Source of the DNA: Alcaligenaceae bacterium
GTDB taxonomy: Bacteria > Pseudomonadota > Gammaproteobacteria > Burkholderiales > Burkholderiaceae_B
Length of the DNA stretch: 64,000 nucleotides
Assembly (NCBI GenBank): GCA_013416485.1
Contig: JACCEO010000006.1
Span: 1 to 64,000, forward strand
Direction: 5' to 3'
Below are positions 55,692 to 64,000 of the stretch, piece after piece. How positions within the stretch are numbered: the first letter of the stretch is position 1; each line of letters opens with the position of its first letter. A model generated the notes under the pieces. That model made no database searches. It saw nothing but the letters and a program-made list of their open reading frames with translations, and was not told the DNA's origin. Both the position numbers and the translations under genes were made by a program.

Positions 55692-56573
55692 ATGAAACGC
55701 ATTTTTTTATTTCTTTTGACCAACATAGCTGTCATGCTGGTGCTGACCGCATCCATGAACATACTGGGTATTGGACGCTACCTGACGGCTAATGGCCTGG
55801 ATCTATCTGCCCTGCTGGTGTTTTCCGCGCTAATCGGTTTCACTGGTGCGATTATTTCGCTACTAATCAGTAAGTGGATGGCGAAACAAAGCACAGGCGC
55901 CCGGGTCATCAACCCACAGGCTCCCGCTAACCACCGCGAAGCCTGGTTAGTAGATACTGTCCATCAGTTAGCTGACCGCGCCGGTATAGGTCACCCAGAA
56001 GTCGCCATTTATGACGGTGCACCCAACGCTTTTGCCACTGGCGCATTCAAAAACAACGCATTGGTAGCGGTATCCACTGGCCTGCTGGACAGTATGACTG
56101 AGGAAGAGGTCGCTGCGGTACTAGGCCACGAGGTCGCTCACATCGCTAATGGCGATATGGTCACCTTGACCTTGATCCAGGGTGTGGTCAACACCTTTGT
56201 GGTTTTCATGGCGCGCGTCGTCGGTTACTTCATAGACCAAGTCGTTTTCAAAAACGACAAAGGTGTAGGTATGGGCTACTACATTACCGTCATAGTCTGT
56301 GAAATTGTTTTTGGCATATTGGCATCCATTATCGTGGCATGGTTTTCACGCCAGCGTGAATACCGCGCTGACGCCGGTGCCGCATCCCTGATGGGCTCAC
56401 GTGAACCTATGATACGTGCGCTAGCCAGGCTAGGTGGTGTAGAAGCCGGTGAGCTACCTAAGTCCTTCGAGGCGTCCGGTATTTCCGGCGGTGGTGGTAT
56501 TAGTGCCATGTTCGCTTCTCACCCCCCCATTGAAGCTCGTATACGCGCCCTGCAAAACTCAAGCCGAACGTGA
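55692..56573 (+). CDS. htpX: Membrane zinc metalloprotease HtpX
   Basis: 293 residues. M48 family; four membrane helices (about 5-25, 38-58, 155-178, 190-215). Zinc site [11 protein letters not shown] (HExxH), with third ligand in [16 protein letters not shown]. It degrades misfolded membrane proteins together with FtsH. Coupled to the next gene by a GTGA overlap. Confidence 0.95.
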   Translation: MKRIFLFLLTNIAVMLVLTASMNILGIGRYLTANGLDLSALLVFSALIGFTGAIISLLISKWMAKQSTGARVINPQAPANHREAWLVDTVHQLADRAGIGHPEVAIYDGAPNAFATGAFKNNALVAVSTGLLDSMTEEEVAAVLGHEVAHIANGDMVTLTLIQGVVNTFVVFMARVVGYFIDQVVFKNDKGVGMGYYITVIVCEIVFGILASIIVAWFSRQREYRADAGAASLMGSREPMIRALARLGGVEAGELPKSFEASGISGGGGISAMFASHPPIEARIRALQNSSRT

Positions 56574-58243
56574 AAGAGCTACTCGCCCTACTAAATTTTG
56601 GTGGCTATACTGCGCTGCTACTTTGGGGCGTACATATGGTCCAAAGTGGGGTACAGCGTGCTTTTGGCGCCAAGCTGGGCATCTGGATGGGGCATGCCCT
56701 AGGTACCCGTAGCCGAGCCTTCGGCACGGGGCTAATTATTACGGCCGCCATCCAAAGCAGTACCGCCACTGGCTTGATGATCACCAGCTTTGCAACAGGT
56801 GGCCTGGTAGCTCTAGTGCCAGGCTTGGCCGCTATGCTGGGCGCCAATGTAGGCACCACCCTGATCGTCCAGCTGCTGTCCTTTAACCTGACTGCTTTAG
56901 CTCCGGCCATGATACTGGTCGGGGTTTGGTTGTTTCGTCGCCACCAGCCCAGTCGACGACGCGACCTAGGCCGTGTTTTTATTGGCTTTGGCCTGTTACT
57001 GTTGTCCTTACAGGAGCTGGTGAAACTACTAGCGCCTATACAAGACGCTCATCTGCTACAAGTACTACTAGACGCTCTAAGCACCCAGCCGATACTGGCC
57101 ATGCTGTTGGCAGCGATCCTGACTTGGGCGGCGCACTCCAGTGTCGCTGTCGTTGTCCTGATTATGTCTTTGGCCAGCCATAACCTGGTTTCAGTCAGCC
57201 TGGCCTGCGCTCTAGTTCTGGGCGCTAACCTGGGTACAGCCATCAACCCTGTCCTAGAGGGTGCTAGCGACAACAACGATCCAGCTACACGACGCCTGCC
57301 CATAGGCAATCTAGGCACCAGGGTAATAGGCTGTCTGCTGGCACTACTAGCCCTGCCCTTGCTGCCCACCGTCATGAATCTGCTTAGTGATGATCCGGCA
57401 CGTGCAGTCGCGAACTTCCACACATTGTTCAACATTGTGGTCGCTCTGATTTTCCTACCTTTATTAGTACCGTACTCAGCTCTGGTGACTCGCTTGCTGC
57501 CCAAGCGCAGCGATCCTAACGACCCCACCAAGCCCTTGTATTTGGACGAATCAGCCCACGAGGTACCCGGTATTGCCCTAGGTAATGCCGCTCGCGAAGC
57601 CCTACGCCTAGCGGATATGCAACAGGCTTTATTAGGTATGACACGCGCCGGTTTTCTGCGTGATAACCGACACCGCATCAGCCATGCCCGCTATATCAAT
57701 AATGCGGTCAACCGTCTGGATGGGCTGATTACCACCTACTTGGCCACTCTGGACCAAGACAGTATGAACAAGAATGATCACAGACGACTAAACGAAGTCC
57801 TGACATTTTCCAATAACATGGCACATGCCGCTAGGGTCACCACCCACGATTTGTTAGGCCATACAGAGACCTTACGAAAACGTGGCTGGACCTTAAGTGA
57901 ATTGCAACGCGATGAAGTCATCACTGTGCTAGATCGCCTACTACGCAACCAGCGCCAAACCGCAGCGCTGTTCGTTGCTGAAGACCTGAAAAGCGCACGT
58001 TATTTAGCTTACGAAAAAGACTATTTCCGTGAACTAGAACAACATGCAGCCGAGCAACATTTAATGCAAATTCGTGATGGCCAGCGTCAGGAAGCAGAAA
58101 TTGGTGCTTTTTACCTGGATATACTGCGGGACACAAAAACGCTTAACTCATACATGGTAGAAGCTGCAGCCTACCCCATACTGGCCCGCCACGACGAACT
58201 ACTACCCAATCGTTTGCGGGACCATAATGACGACCTGAAATGA
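56570..58243 (+). CDS. Na/Pi cotransporter-family protein with PhoU-like tail
   Basis: 557 residues. Membrane repeats carry the phosphate-binding motifs [13 protein letters not shown] (first, about 62-74) and [13 protein letters not shown] (second, about 183-195), the latter with His in place of the usual Gln. The C-terminal part from about 345 is helical and PhoU-like. Family members such as YjbB/NptA move phosphate with sodium; direction (uptake or export) is not readable here. Starts with GTG overlapping the htpX stop. Confidence 0.85.
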   Translation: MKELLALLNFGGYTALLLWGVHMVQSGVQRAFGAKLGIWMGHALGTRSRAFGTGLIITAAIQSSTATGLMITSFATGGLVALVPGLAAMLGANVGTTLIVQLLSFNLTALAPAMILVGVWLFRRHQPSRRRDLGRVFIGFGLLLLSLQELVKLLAPIQDAHLLQVLLDALSTQPILAMLLAAILTWAAHSSVAVVVLIMSLASHNLVSVSLACALVLGANLGTAINPVLEGASDNNDPATRRLPIGNLGTRVIGCLLALLALPLLPTVMNLLSDDPARAVANFHTLFNIVVALIFLPLLVPYSALVTRLLPKRSDPNDPTKPLYLDESAHEVPGIALGNAAREALRLADMQQALLGMTRAGFLRDNRHRISHARYINNAVNRLDGLITTYLATLDQDSMNKNDHRRLNEVLTFSNNMAHAARVTTHDLLGHTETLRKRGWTLSELQRDEVITVLDRLLRNQRQTAALFVAEDLKSARYLAYEKDYFRELEQHAAEQHLMQIRDGQRQEAEIGAFYLDILRDTKTLNSYMVEAAAYPILARHDELLPNRLRDHNDDLK

Positions 58244-58250
58244 ATACAGC

Positions 58251-60971
58251 TTAGTGGGCTTGTTCCCAGTTGGGACCTATGCCCACTTCGGCCACCAGCG
58301 GCACCCCCAGCTTGGCCACTTTGCACATCAGATCAGGCAAATTTTGTGCCACAACTTCCACTTCGGTTTCAGGTACATCGAAGACCAGTTCATCGTGTAC
58401 CTGCATAACCATCAAGGTTTCCATTTTCTGAGCTACCAGCCACTCTTGTGCAGCCACCATAGCCATCTTGATTAAATCGGCAGCAGTACCTTGAACAGGC
58501 GCATTAATCGCTGCCCTTTCGGCGGCTTTCTGCCTAGGCCCTTTGGCGCCACGTAGCTCAGGTAACCAAATGCGCCGGCCGAACACGGTTTCCACATAGC
58601 CTAATTCATGGGCTTGCTGGCGCGTGGTTTCCATATACCTAGCCACACCCGGATAACGCGCAAAATAACGGTCTATGTAAGCACGGGCGGCATCACGTGT
58701 AATGCCCAGATTATTGGCCAGTCCGAACTCACCCATGCCATAGATAAGACCAAAGTTAATCGCTTTGGCCGCACGACGTTGATCGCTGCTAACGTCAGAC
58801 AAGGCCACACCAAACACTTCCGATGCGGTGGCTTTGTGGATGTCCTCACCTTGCTCGAACGCCTGACGTAAATTGGTGTCGCCTGACATATGCGCCATAA
58901 CCCGTAGTTCTATCTGGGAGTAGTCAGCAGAAATGATCTTCCCACGAGTAGCGACAAAAGCAGAACGTACCCGTCGTCCTTCCGCCGTACGTACAGGTAT
59001 ATTCTGTAAGTTAGGGTCTGAAGACGCCAAACGACCGGTAACAACAGCAGCTTGCGCATAGCGGGTATGTACACGTCCGGTATGTGCATCCACCATTTTC
59101 GGCAGTTTGTCGGTATAGGTAGATTTAAGTTTAGCCAGCCCACGATACTCCAGCAATAATTTGGGCAAAGGATAGTCATTGGCTAACCTGGTTAACACCT
59201 CTTCGTCGGTAGAGGGGGCCCCACTGGCGGTTTTACGCACTATGGGCAACTGCATACGCTGAAAAAGTATTTCGCCCAGCTGCTTAGGCGAGTTCAAGTT
59301 AAATGGTTGACCCGCTAATTCATAAGCCTGGGTTTCCAGACTAAGTAATTGCTGACCTAGTTCATGGCTTTGCATAGCCAGCACATGCGTGTCCAGACCC
59401 ACACCATTACGCTCTATGGTGGCTAACACCGCAGAGGCCTTGATTTCCAGCTGATAGATTGTTTCCAAGCCATCGGCCTGAGCCACTTGAGGTCGTAAGA
59501 CATGATGCAACTGCAGGGTGAAATCAGCATCTTCGCAGGCATAGTGTGCTGCGACTTCTACCGCTACTTCGTCAAAGCAGATTTGCTTGGCGCCTTTGCC
59601 ACATAAATCTTCAAACGTAGTGCCTGTACGGCCTAACCAGCGCTCGCCCAGGTCTTGTAGGCTTACTCGCCTATGCGCTTCTAATACATAAGCCTGCAGC
59701 ATGGTGTCTTCTGTCACCCCAGCTAACACCGCCCCTTCATTACTTAATACATGGGTATCGTACTTAGCGTTATGTAGTAATTTATGTGCCTTAGGGTTAG
59801 CCAGCCAATCACGCAACCGATCCAATACTTGTTGCTTGGGTAGCTGCTCGACCAGATCTGGACCACGGTGGGCCAAGGGGATATAACACGCCACACCGGG
59901 CTGCACAGACAGCGACAAACCCACCAACTTCGCCAGCATGGGATCCAAAGAAGTAGTTTCCGTATCCATAGCGACCAGGTCAGCCGCCTCGATAAGGGCC
60001 AGCCAACGCTCGAATCCAGCCCAATCCAGTATCGTTTCGTACGCAATGTCTACAGGGGGTGGCGGTATATGTTCAGTAACGACACGACTATCTTGTACTG
60101 GTACTTGATTGCTATCGCCAGACAACTCTCGTAACCAGGTCCTAAAGCCATACTCGTTGTATAGGTCTATCAGGGTTGCGGTATCTTGAGACTGGGGTAC
60201 AAAACCAGACAAATCATCTGTGATCGAAGGGATATGACAGTCGAGCTTAACCGTCACCAGTTGACGTGTCATATCAAACATAGGGATGGTGTCACGCAGG
60301 TTTTGTCCTGCCACACCCTTGATAGCATCCGCATTGGCAACCAATTCGTCCAGCGTTTGGTACTGATTCAACCACTTGGCTGCCGTTTTTGGCCCAACTT
60401 TGGGTACGCCAGGAATGTTGTCGGCTGTATCGCCAGTTAACATTAGGAAATCAATGATCTGATCGGGCCTAACGCCAAACTTACTAATGACGCCTTCTAC
60501 GTCCTGGCGTTCATCGGTCATGGTGTTAACCAGTTCAACATCTTCGTTGACCAGTTGTGCCAAATCCTTGTCGCCTGTGGAAATGATAGAACGCACGCCA
60601 GCGGCACGCGCCTTGACCGCTAAGGTACCTATGATATCGTCGGCCTCGACCCCAGGTATGCTTAGGACAGTCCAGCCTAAGGCCGTGACAGCACGGTGTA
60701 TGGGATCAATTTGTGCTGCAAGCTCATCGGGCATAGACGGCCTATGCCCCTTGTAGTCAGGATAGATGTCGTCACGGAAGGTTTTACCGCGCGCATCAAA
60801 CACACAAACCGCGTAATCCGCCTTGTAATCTTGCAGCAGTCTCCGTAACATGGATAAGACACCATATAAGGCGCCAGTTGGCTCCCCTTTTGCATTACGC
60901 AAGTCAGGCATCGCATGGAAAGCGCGATACAAATAACTGGAACCATCAACTAGCAACAAGGTTTTTTTCAT
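58251..60971 (-). CDS. polA: DNA polymerase I
   Basis: 906 residues. 5'-3' exonuclease domain (KKTLLLVDGSSYLYRAFHA, VEADDIIGTLA), an intact-looking 3'-5' exonuclease (AMDTETTSLDPM), and polymerase motifs A DYSQIELRVMAH, B RRAAKAINFGLIYG, C VHDELVFD. Repairs and processes Okazaki fragments. Start ATG 60971 matches the family but has no Shine-Dalgarno; the codon shares the bases CATG with the divergent LOG gene. On the minus strand TTGTTG-18-TATTGT lies just ahead, giving an almost leaderless mRNA. Confidence 0.95.
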   Translation of the reverse strand: MKKTLLLVDGSSYLYRAFHAMPDLRNAKGEPTGALYGVLSMLRRLLQDYKADYAVCVFDARGKTFRDDIYPDYKGHRPSMPDELAAQIDPIHRAVTALGWTVLSIPGVEADDIIGTLAVKARAAGVRSIISTGDKDLAQLVNEDVELVNTMTDERQDVEGVISKFGVRPDQIIDFLMLTGDTADNIPGVPKVGPKTAAKWLNQYQTLDELVANADAIKGVAGQNLRDTIPMFDMTRQLVTVKLDCHIPSITDDLSGFVPQSQDTATLIDLYNEYGFRTWLRELSGDSNQVPVQDSRVVTEHIPPPPVDIAYETILDWAGFERWLALIEAADLVAMDTETTSLDPMLAKLVGLSLSVQPGVACYIPLAHRGPDLVEQLPKQQVLDRLRDWLANPKAHKLLHNAKYDTHVLSNEGAVLAGVTEDTMLQAYVLEAHRRVSLQDLGERWLGRTGTTFEDLCGKGAKQICFDEVAVEVAAHYACEDADFTLQLHHVLRPQVAQADGLETIYQLEIKASAVLATIERNGVGLDTHVLAMQSHELGQQLLSLETQAYELAGQPFNLNSPKQLGEILFQRMQLPIVRKTASGAPSTDEEVLTRLANDYPLPKLLLEYRGLAKLKSTYTDKLPKMVDAHTGRVHTRYAQAAVVTGRLASSDPNLQNIPVRTAEGRRVRSAFVATRGKIISADYSQIELRVMAHMSGDTNLRQAFEQGEDIHKATASEVFGVALSDVSSDQRRAAKAINFGLIYGMGEFGLANNLGITRDAARAYIDRYFARYPGVARYMETTRQQAHELGYVETVFGRRIWLPELRGAKGPRQKAAERAAINAPVQGTAADLIKMAMVAAQEWLVAQKMETLMVMQVHDELVFDVPETEVEVVAQNLPDLMCKVAKLGVPLVAEVGIGPNWEQAH

Positions 60972-61650
60972 GTCAAACAATACAATAGCTCGTGTGTCGG
61001 CAACCCAACAAATTCCTGAGATTATGGCAGAACTAAAAGCGGCTGCCGAAACCCTTAAAGAAATCAACTGGGGTGTCAGTGTTTTTGGAAGCGCCCGAAC
61101 CAAGCCCGGAACGCCATACTACATACTTAGTGAAGCGATGGGTGCGCGACTGGCCAAAGGCGGTTTTACCGTTATCGCAGGTGGTGGTCCCGGCATTATG
61201 GAAGCTGCCAACAAAGGCGCCTATCAAGCCGGCGGTAACAGCGTAGGCTTGAATATACAGCTGCCCAAGGAAACCACCAACAATCAATACCAGACTCATA
61301 GCCTGAACTTTGATTATTTCTACTCGCGCAAAGCCACGTTTTTTATGCATAGCGCCGCCTATATTGCCCTGCCAGGTGGTTTTGGCACCCTGGACGAAGT
61401 CTTGGAAGTGCTTACTCTGGTTCAAACCGGCAAGCTAGCACCCGCACCTATTGTACTGATGGGCGTCGAGTATTGGACAGGTTTACTGGAATGGATGAAA
61501 GATCATTTGATAGCCCAAGGTTTAATCGGCCCACATGACCTAGACTTAATGACCTTAACCGACGACCCAAACGTGGTCATGGCACAAATTGAAGAGTATC
61601 GCAGCAACTATTCCCACCTCCTGGATTGTGAACCTGCCCTGCCTGAATAG
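60970..61650 (+). CDS. LOG/TIGR00730-family Rossmann protein
   Basis: 226 residues with the lysine decarboxylase-like fold: VSVFGSARTKPGTPYY, GGGPGIMEAANKGAYQAG and ALPGGFGTLDEVLEVL (PGGxGTxxE). Plant LOG and some bacterial homologues release cytokinin bases from the nucleotides; most bacterial members are nucleotide 5'-monophosphate nucleosidases. It is usually mistaken for lysine decarboxylase. ATG 60970 has AAGG 9 nt ahead; an ATG at 61024 is possible. Divergent from polA, overlapping its start. Confidence 0.87.
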   Translation: MSNNTIARVSATQQIPEIMAELKAAAETLKEINWGVSVFGSARTKPGTPYYILSEAMGARLAKGGFTVIAGGGPGIMEAANKGAYQAGGNSVGLNIQLPKETTNNQYQTHSLNFDYFYSRKATFFMHSAAYIALPGGFGTLDEVLEVLTLVQTGKLAPAPIVLMGVEYWTGLLEWMKDHLIAQGLIGPHDLDLMTLTDDPNVVMAQIEEYRSNYSHLLDCEPALPE

Positions 61651-61662
61651 GCATCAGGCTAC

Positions 61663-61702
61663 AAAAAAACGCCAGCTGCTACAAGCAAACTGGCGTTTTT
61701 TT
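61663..61702. terminator. Bidirectional terminator between LOG gene and typA
   Basis: Arms AAAAAAACGCCAG and CTGGCGTTTTTTT with a 14-base loop make a GC-core stem with A and T runs on each side. It lies between the convergent stops at 61650 (plus) and 61725 (minus) and should stop both transcripts. Confidence 0.93.
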
Positions 61703-61724
61703 TGCGTAAGCACCTACCAAGCGT

Positions 61725-63551
61725 TTAGCTGGTTGCACCCTCGCGGGACATACGGCGGCGCTCATGCTCTAGCAGGTAGCGTTTGCGCAAACGAATAGAC
61801 TTAGGCGTTACTTCGACCAACTCGTCATCGCTAATGAACTCTACGGCGTATTCCAAGGACATCTGTATTGGCGTAACCAAGTCAATATGCTCGTCTTTGC
61901 CGGAAGCGCGCACGTTAGTCAGCTTCTTTTCCTTGATGGGGTTAACCACCAAGTCATTGTCGCGGCTATGTATACCAATGATCATGCCTTCATACAAGGG
62001 ATCACCAGGTGATACAAACATACGACCGCGCTCTTGCAGCTTCCACAACGCATAGGCAACGGCATCACCATCGTCCTGGCTAATTAACACACCATTACGA
62101 CGTTCGCCTACCCCGCCCTCGCGTAGCGGTGCGTACTCATCAAAGATGTGGCTCATTAGGCCAGTACCGCGCGTCAAGGTCATAAACTCACCCTGAAAAC
62201 CGATTAAGCCACGAGCAGGAATGCGATACTCTAGACGAGTACGGCCACGGCCATCAGCGACCATATCTTGCAAGTCACCCTTACGACGTCCTAGTTCCTC
62301 CATGATGCCGCCTTGGTGACCATCTTCAATGTCTACCGTTAGCAACTCATAGGGTTCGTGGCGTACGCCATCGACTTCTTTGAACATGACACGTGGTCGT
62401 GATACAGCCAATTCGTAACCTTCACGACGCATATTTTCTAGCAATATGGTCAGGTGTAGTTCACCCCGGCCGCACACTTCGAATACTGTGTCGTCATCGG
62501 TGGCATTAACACGCAACGCAACGTTGGCTTTCAGTTCACGATCCAAGCGATCACGTAACTGACGGCTGGTAACGAACTTGCCTTCACGGCCCGCCAAAGG
62601 CGAGGTGTTCACCATGAAGTTCATGGTCAGTGTGGGCTCGTCGATACGCAACAAAGGTAAAGCATCTTGTACAACTACATCCGTTAGGGTGCAGCCTATG
62701 CCGATTTCGTCGATGCCGTTGATCAAGACGATATCACCGGCTTCCGCCTCGTCGACCAATACGCGCTCTAGGCCTTTGAACTTCAGTACCTGGTTAACGC
62801 GAGCTTTGATAGGCTTACCTTCGGGGCCAAACTTGACGATAACATCCTGAGCGGCTTTGATACGGCCGCGGTTTACACGACCCACACCTATCTTGCCGAC
62901 ATAAGAGCTGTAGTCCAAGGAAATAATTTGCATCTGCAGCGGACCATCAGCGTCGTCTTCGCGCTGCGGAACGTGCTTCAGGATGGCGTCAAACAAAGGG
63001 CGCATATCGCCTTCGCGCACATCTTCGGTCAAGCCAGCATAGCCGGACAGACCGGAAGCATAAATAACTGGGAAATCCAACTGCTCTTCAGTGGCGCCTA
63101 GTTTGTCGAACAAGTCGAAAGTTGCGTTAATCGCAAAGTCAGGACGTGCCCCTGGGCGGTCAATTTTGTTGACGACCACAATAGGCCTTAATCCTAAAGC
63201 CAGCGCTTTGCGTGTCACAAAACGAGTTTGTGGCATAGGGCCTTCTACAGCGTCCACTAACAGCAATACGCCATCAACCATAGACAATACGCGCTCGACT
63301 TCACCGCCAAAGTCGGCGTGTCCGGGAGTATCTATGATATTAATGTGTGTGCCTTCATATTCGACAGCACAGTTTTTCGCCAAAATGGTAATACCGCGTT
63401 CTTTCTCGATATCGCCAGAGTCCATGACACGATCCGAGATATGCTGGTTGTCGCGGAAAGTTCCTGCTTGATGCAGCAGTTGGTCAACCAGTGTGGTTTT
63501 CCCATGATCGACGTGAGCGATGATCGCCACATTGCGCAAGGCGCGATTCAT
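61725..63551 (-). CDS. typA: GTPase TypA/BipA
   Basis: 608 residues, EF-G-like translational GTPase. G1 [14 protein letters not shown]3 [13 protein letters not shown]4 NKIDRPGAR, then domains similar to EF-G and the BipA-specific C-terminal ([23 protein letters not shown] at the end). It binds ribosomes under stress and aids large-subunit assembly at low temperature. ATG overlaps the truB stop (ATGA). Confidence 0.96.
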   Translation of the reverse strand: MNRALRNVAIIAHVDHGKTTLVDQLLHQAGTFRDNQHISDRVMDSGDIEKERGITILAKNCAVEYEGTHINIIDTPGHADFGGEVERVLSMVDGVLLLVDAVEGPMPQTRFVTRKALALGLRPIVVVNKIDRPGARPDFAINATFDLFDKLGATEEQLDFPVIYASGLSGYAGLTEDVREGDMRPLFDAILKHVPQREDDADGPLQMQIISLDYSSYVGKIGVGRVNRGRIKAAQDVIVKFGPEGKPIKARVNQVLKFKGLERVLVDEAEAGDIVLINGIDEIGIGCTLTDVVVQDALPLLRIDEPTLTMNFMVNTSPLAGREGKFVTSRQLRDRLDRELKANVALRVNATDDDTVFEVCGRGELHLTILLENMRREGYELAVSRPRVMFKEVDGVRHEPYELLTVDIEDGHQGGIMEELGRRKGDLQDMVADGRGRTRLEYRIPARGLIGFQGEFMTLTRGTGLMSHIFDEYAPLREGGVGERRNGVLISQDDGDAVAYALWKLQERGRMFVSPGDPLYEGMIIGIHSRDNDLVVNPIKEKKLTNVRASGKDEHIDLVTPIQMSLEYAVEFISDDELVEVTPKSIRLRKRYLLEHERRRMSREGATS

Positions 63552-64000
63552 AATTGTTCCTTTTGTGTCAGGGCCTCAGGCAACAAGCCTGCAGGTAAAG
63601 CATTCAGATTAAGTAAAACCGATTGTGGTTCCGACATGGTTTGCAAAGTTTCCAAGGCAATAGCATCATCCAAGGAAAATGGTCCCACGCTGGTACGGCG
63701 CAAAGCAACTAAGTGTGCACCGCAACCCAAGCCACGACCGATGTCTTCAGCCAGGGTGCGAATATACGTCCCTTTGCTGCACTCCACGTTAACTACAGCT
63801 TCCATGCCCGAGCATTCCAGCAGCTCCAGACGATGTATGGTGACTGGGCGCGGTGGGCGCTCAAGCTCTATGCCTTGTCTGGCATATTCATACAAAGGCT
63901 TGCCGTCACGCTTCAAGGCGGAATACATAGGCGGTATCTGCATGATATCGCCACGAAAGTCCTTCATCACGGTTTCCAGCGCTTCAGGCTGAACACCGTT
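63548..64000 (-). CDS. truB: tRNA pseudouridine-55 synthase TruB, C-terminal part
   Basis: The reading frame is open from the right window edge ([11 protein letters not shown]) to a stop at 63548, giving about 150 residues. Motifs seen are [20 protein letters not shown] and [21 protein letters not shown], typical of TruB; the catalytic GGxLDPxA region is outside. TruB converts U55 of tRNA to pseudouridine. Its stop overlaps typA, as the truB-typA pair is often linked in betaproteobacteria. Confidence 0.93.
   Translation of the reverse strand, partial: NGVQPEALETVMKDFRGDIMQIPPMYSALKRDGKPLYEYARQGIELERPPRPVTIHRLELLECSGMEAVVNVECSKGTYIRTLAEDIGRGLGCGAHLVALRRTSVGPFSLDDAIALETLQTMSEPQSVLLNLNALPAGLLPEALTQKEQL

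Noticed and set aside
57049-57678. A 209-residue frame opposite the Na/Pi transporter
   Set aside because: Arg/Ser/Ala-rich composition is typical of antisense frames of membrane genes; no start signal.
60970-61650. Lysine decarboxylase
   Set aside because: PGGxGTxxE proteins of this size belong to the LOG/TIGR00730 family; the lysine decarboxylase name is a known mis-annotation.
1-64000. CRISPR arrays, insertion sequences, attachment sites, tRNA genes
   Set aside because: I looked for spaced direct repeats, transposase-like frames, terminal inverted repeats and tRNA-like TTCGA arms next to gene ends and found none I could support by eye; a covariance-model scan would be decisive for RNA genes.

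Overview
The window is a gene-dense, roughly 50 % GC bacterial chromosome segment, most likely from a betaproteobacterium of the Burkholderiales and probably Alcaligenaceae-like. The clues are the 16S rRNA 5' end at the left edge, the rpsF-priB-rpsR-rplI block, the xseB-ispA-dxs-folE2 order, an LPS core cluster fused to dnaE, a Kdo kinase (KdkA), and the three-gene squalene route hpnC-hpnD-hpnE. This assignment is an inference from gene content and protein style; no search was run. I see no insertion sequence, prophage, CRISPR array, tRNA or broken gene. Almost everything is core metabolism or housekeeping.

Layout. 1-860: start of a 16S rRNA gene leaving to the left, its leader with boxA, and its promoters, facing away from rng (RNase G). 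2.3-3.0 kb: a two-gene accessory pair, an unknown 116-residue protein and a 56-residue DUF2158/YodC-type protein, with inverted repeats in their leaders. 3.1-7.2 kb: lipid A flippase msbA with a lipoprotein, then a GT9 heptosyltransferase and a DUF218 protein on the opposite strand. 7.2-20.4 kb: a minus-strand run hrpA, dnaE and six LPS genes (three GT4, one GT2, two CE4 deacetylases), mostly joined by 4-bp overlaps. 20.5-22.2 kb: argA, yggX. 22.2-24.1 kb: phoU behind a PhoB-box-like site, rpiA, and an ArsC/Spx-like protein. 24.1-28.1 kb: potFGHI polyamine ABC importer. 28.1-35.4 kb: alr, a short-chain dehydrogenase, radA, a TauE/SafE exporter, a YbbP-type permease and kdkA, all on the minus strand. 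35.5-38.6 kb: hpnCDE. 38.6-42.5 kb: alaC-hom-thrC. 42.7-46.4 kb: Mth938-like protein, bcp, PIN-PhoH, pdxA. 46.4-49.5 kb: dnaB and the rpsF operon. 49.6-55.6 kb: folE2, dxs, ispA, xseB, sseA and a drug/metabolite transporter. 55.7-58.2 kb: htpX with a heat-shock-type promoter and a Na/Pi cotransporter-like protein. 58.2-64.0 kb: polA, a LOG-family protein, typA and the 3' part of truB.

The genes join up in two visible themes. The first is the envelope: msbA, the GT9 enzyme, the dnaE-linked sugar cluster and kdkA together build and export LPS core, and dxs-ispA-hpnCDE carry carbon from the MEP pathway through farnesyl diphosphate to squalene, probably for hopanoids (no cyclase lies in the window). 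The second is phosphate: phoU with its own PhoB-type box, and a PhoU-tailed Na/Pi transporter family member.

I did not find a clear, entirely new system. The observations most worth a second look are the hairpin that encloses the start codon of the small YodC-like gene and the repeats ahead of its unknown neighbour, the PhoB box on a stand-alone phoU, the sigma-32-like htpX promoter, the paired deacetylases in the LPS cluster, and the overlapping divergent start codons of polA and the LOG-family gene.
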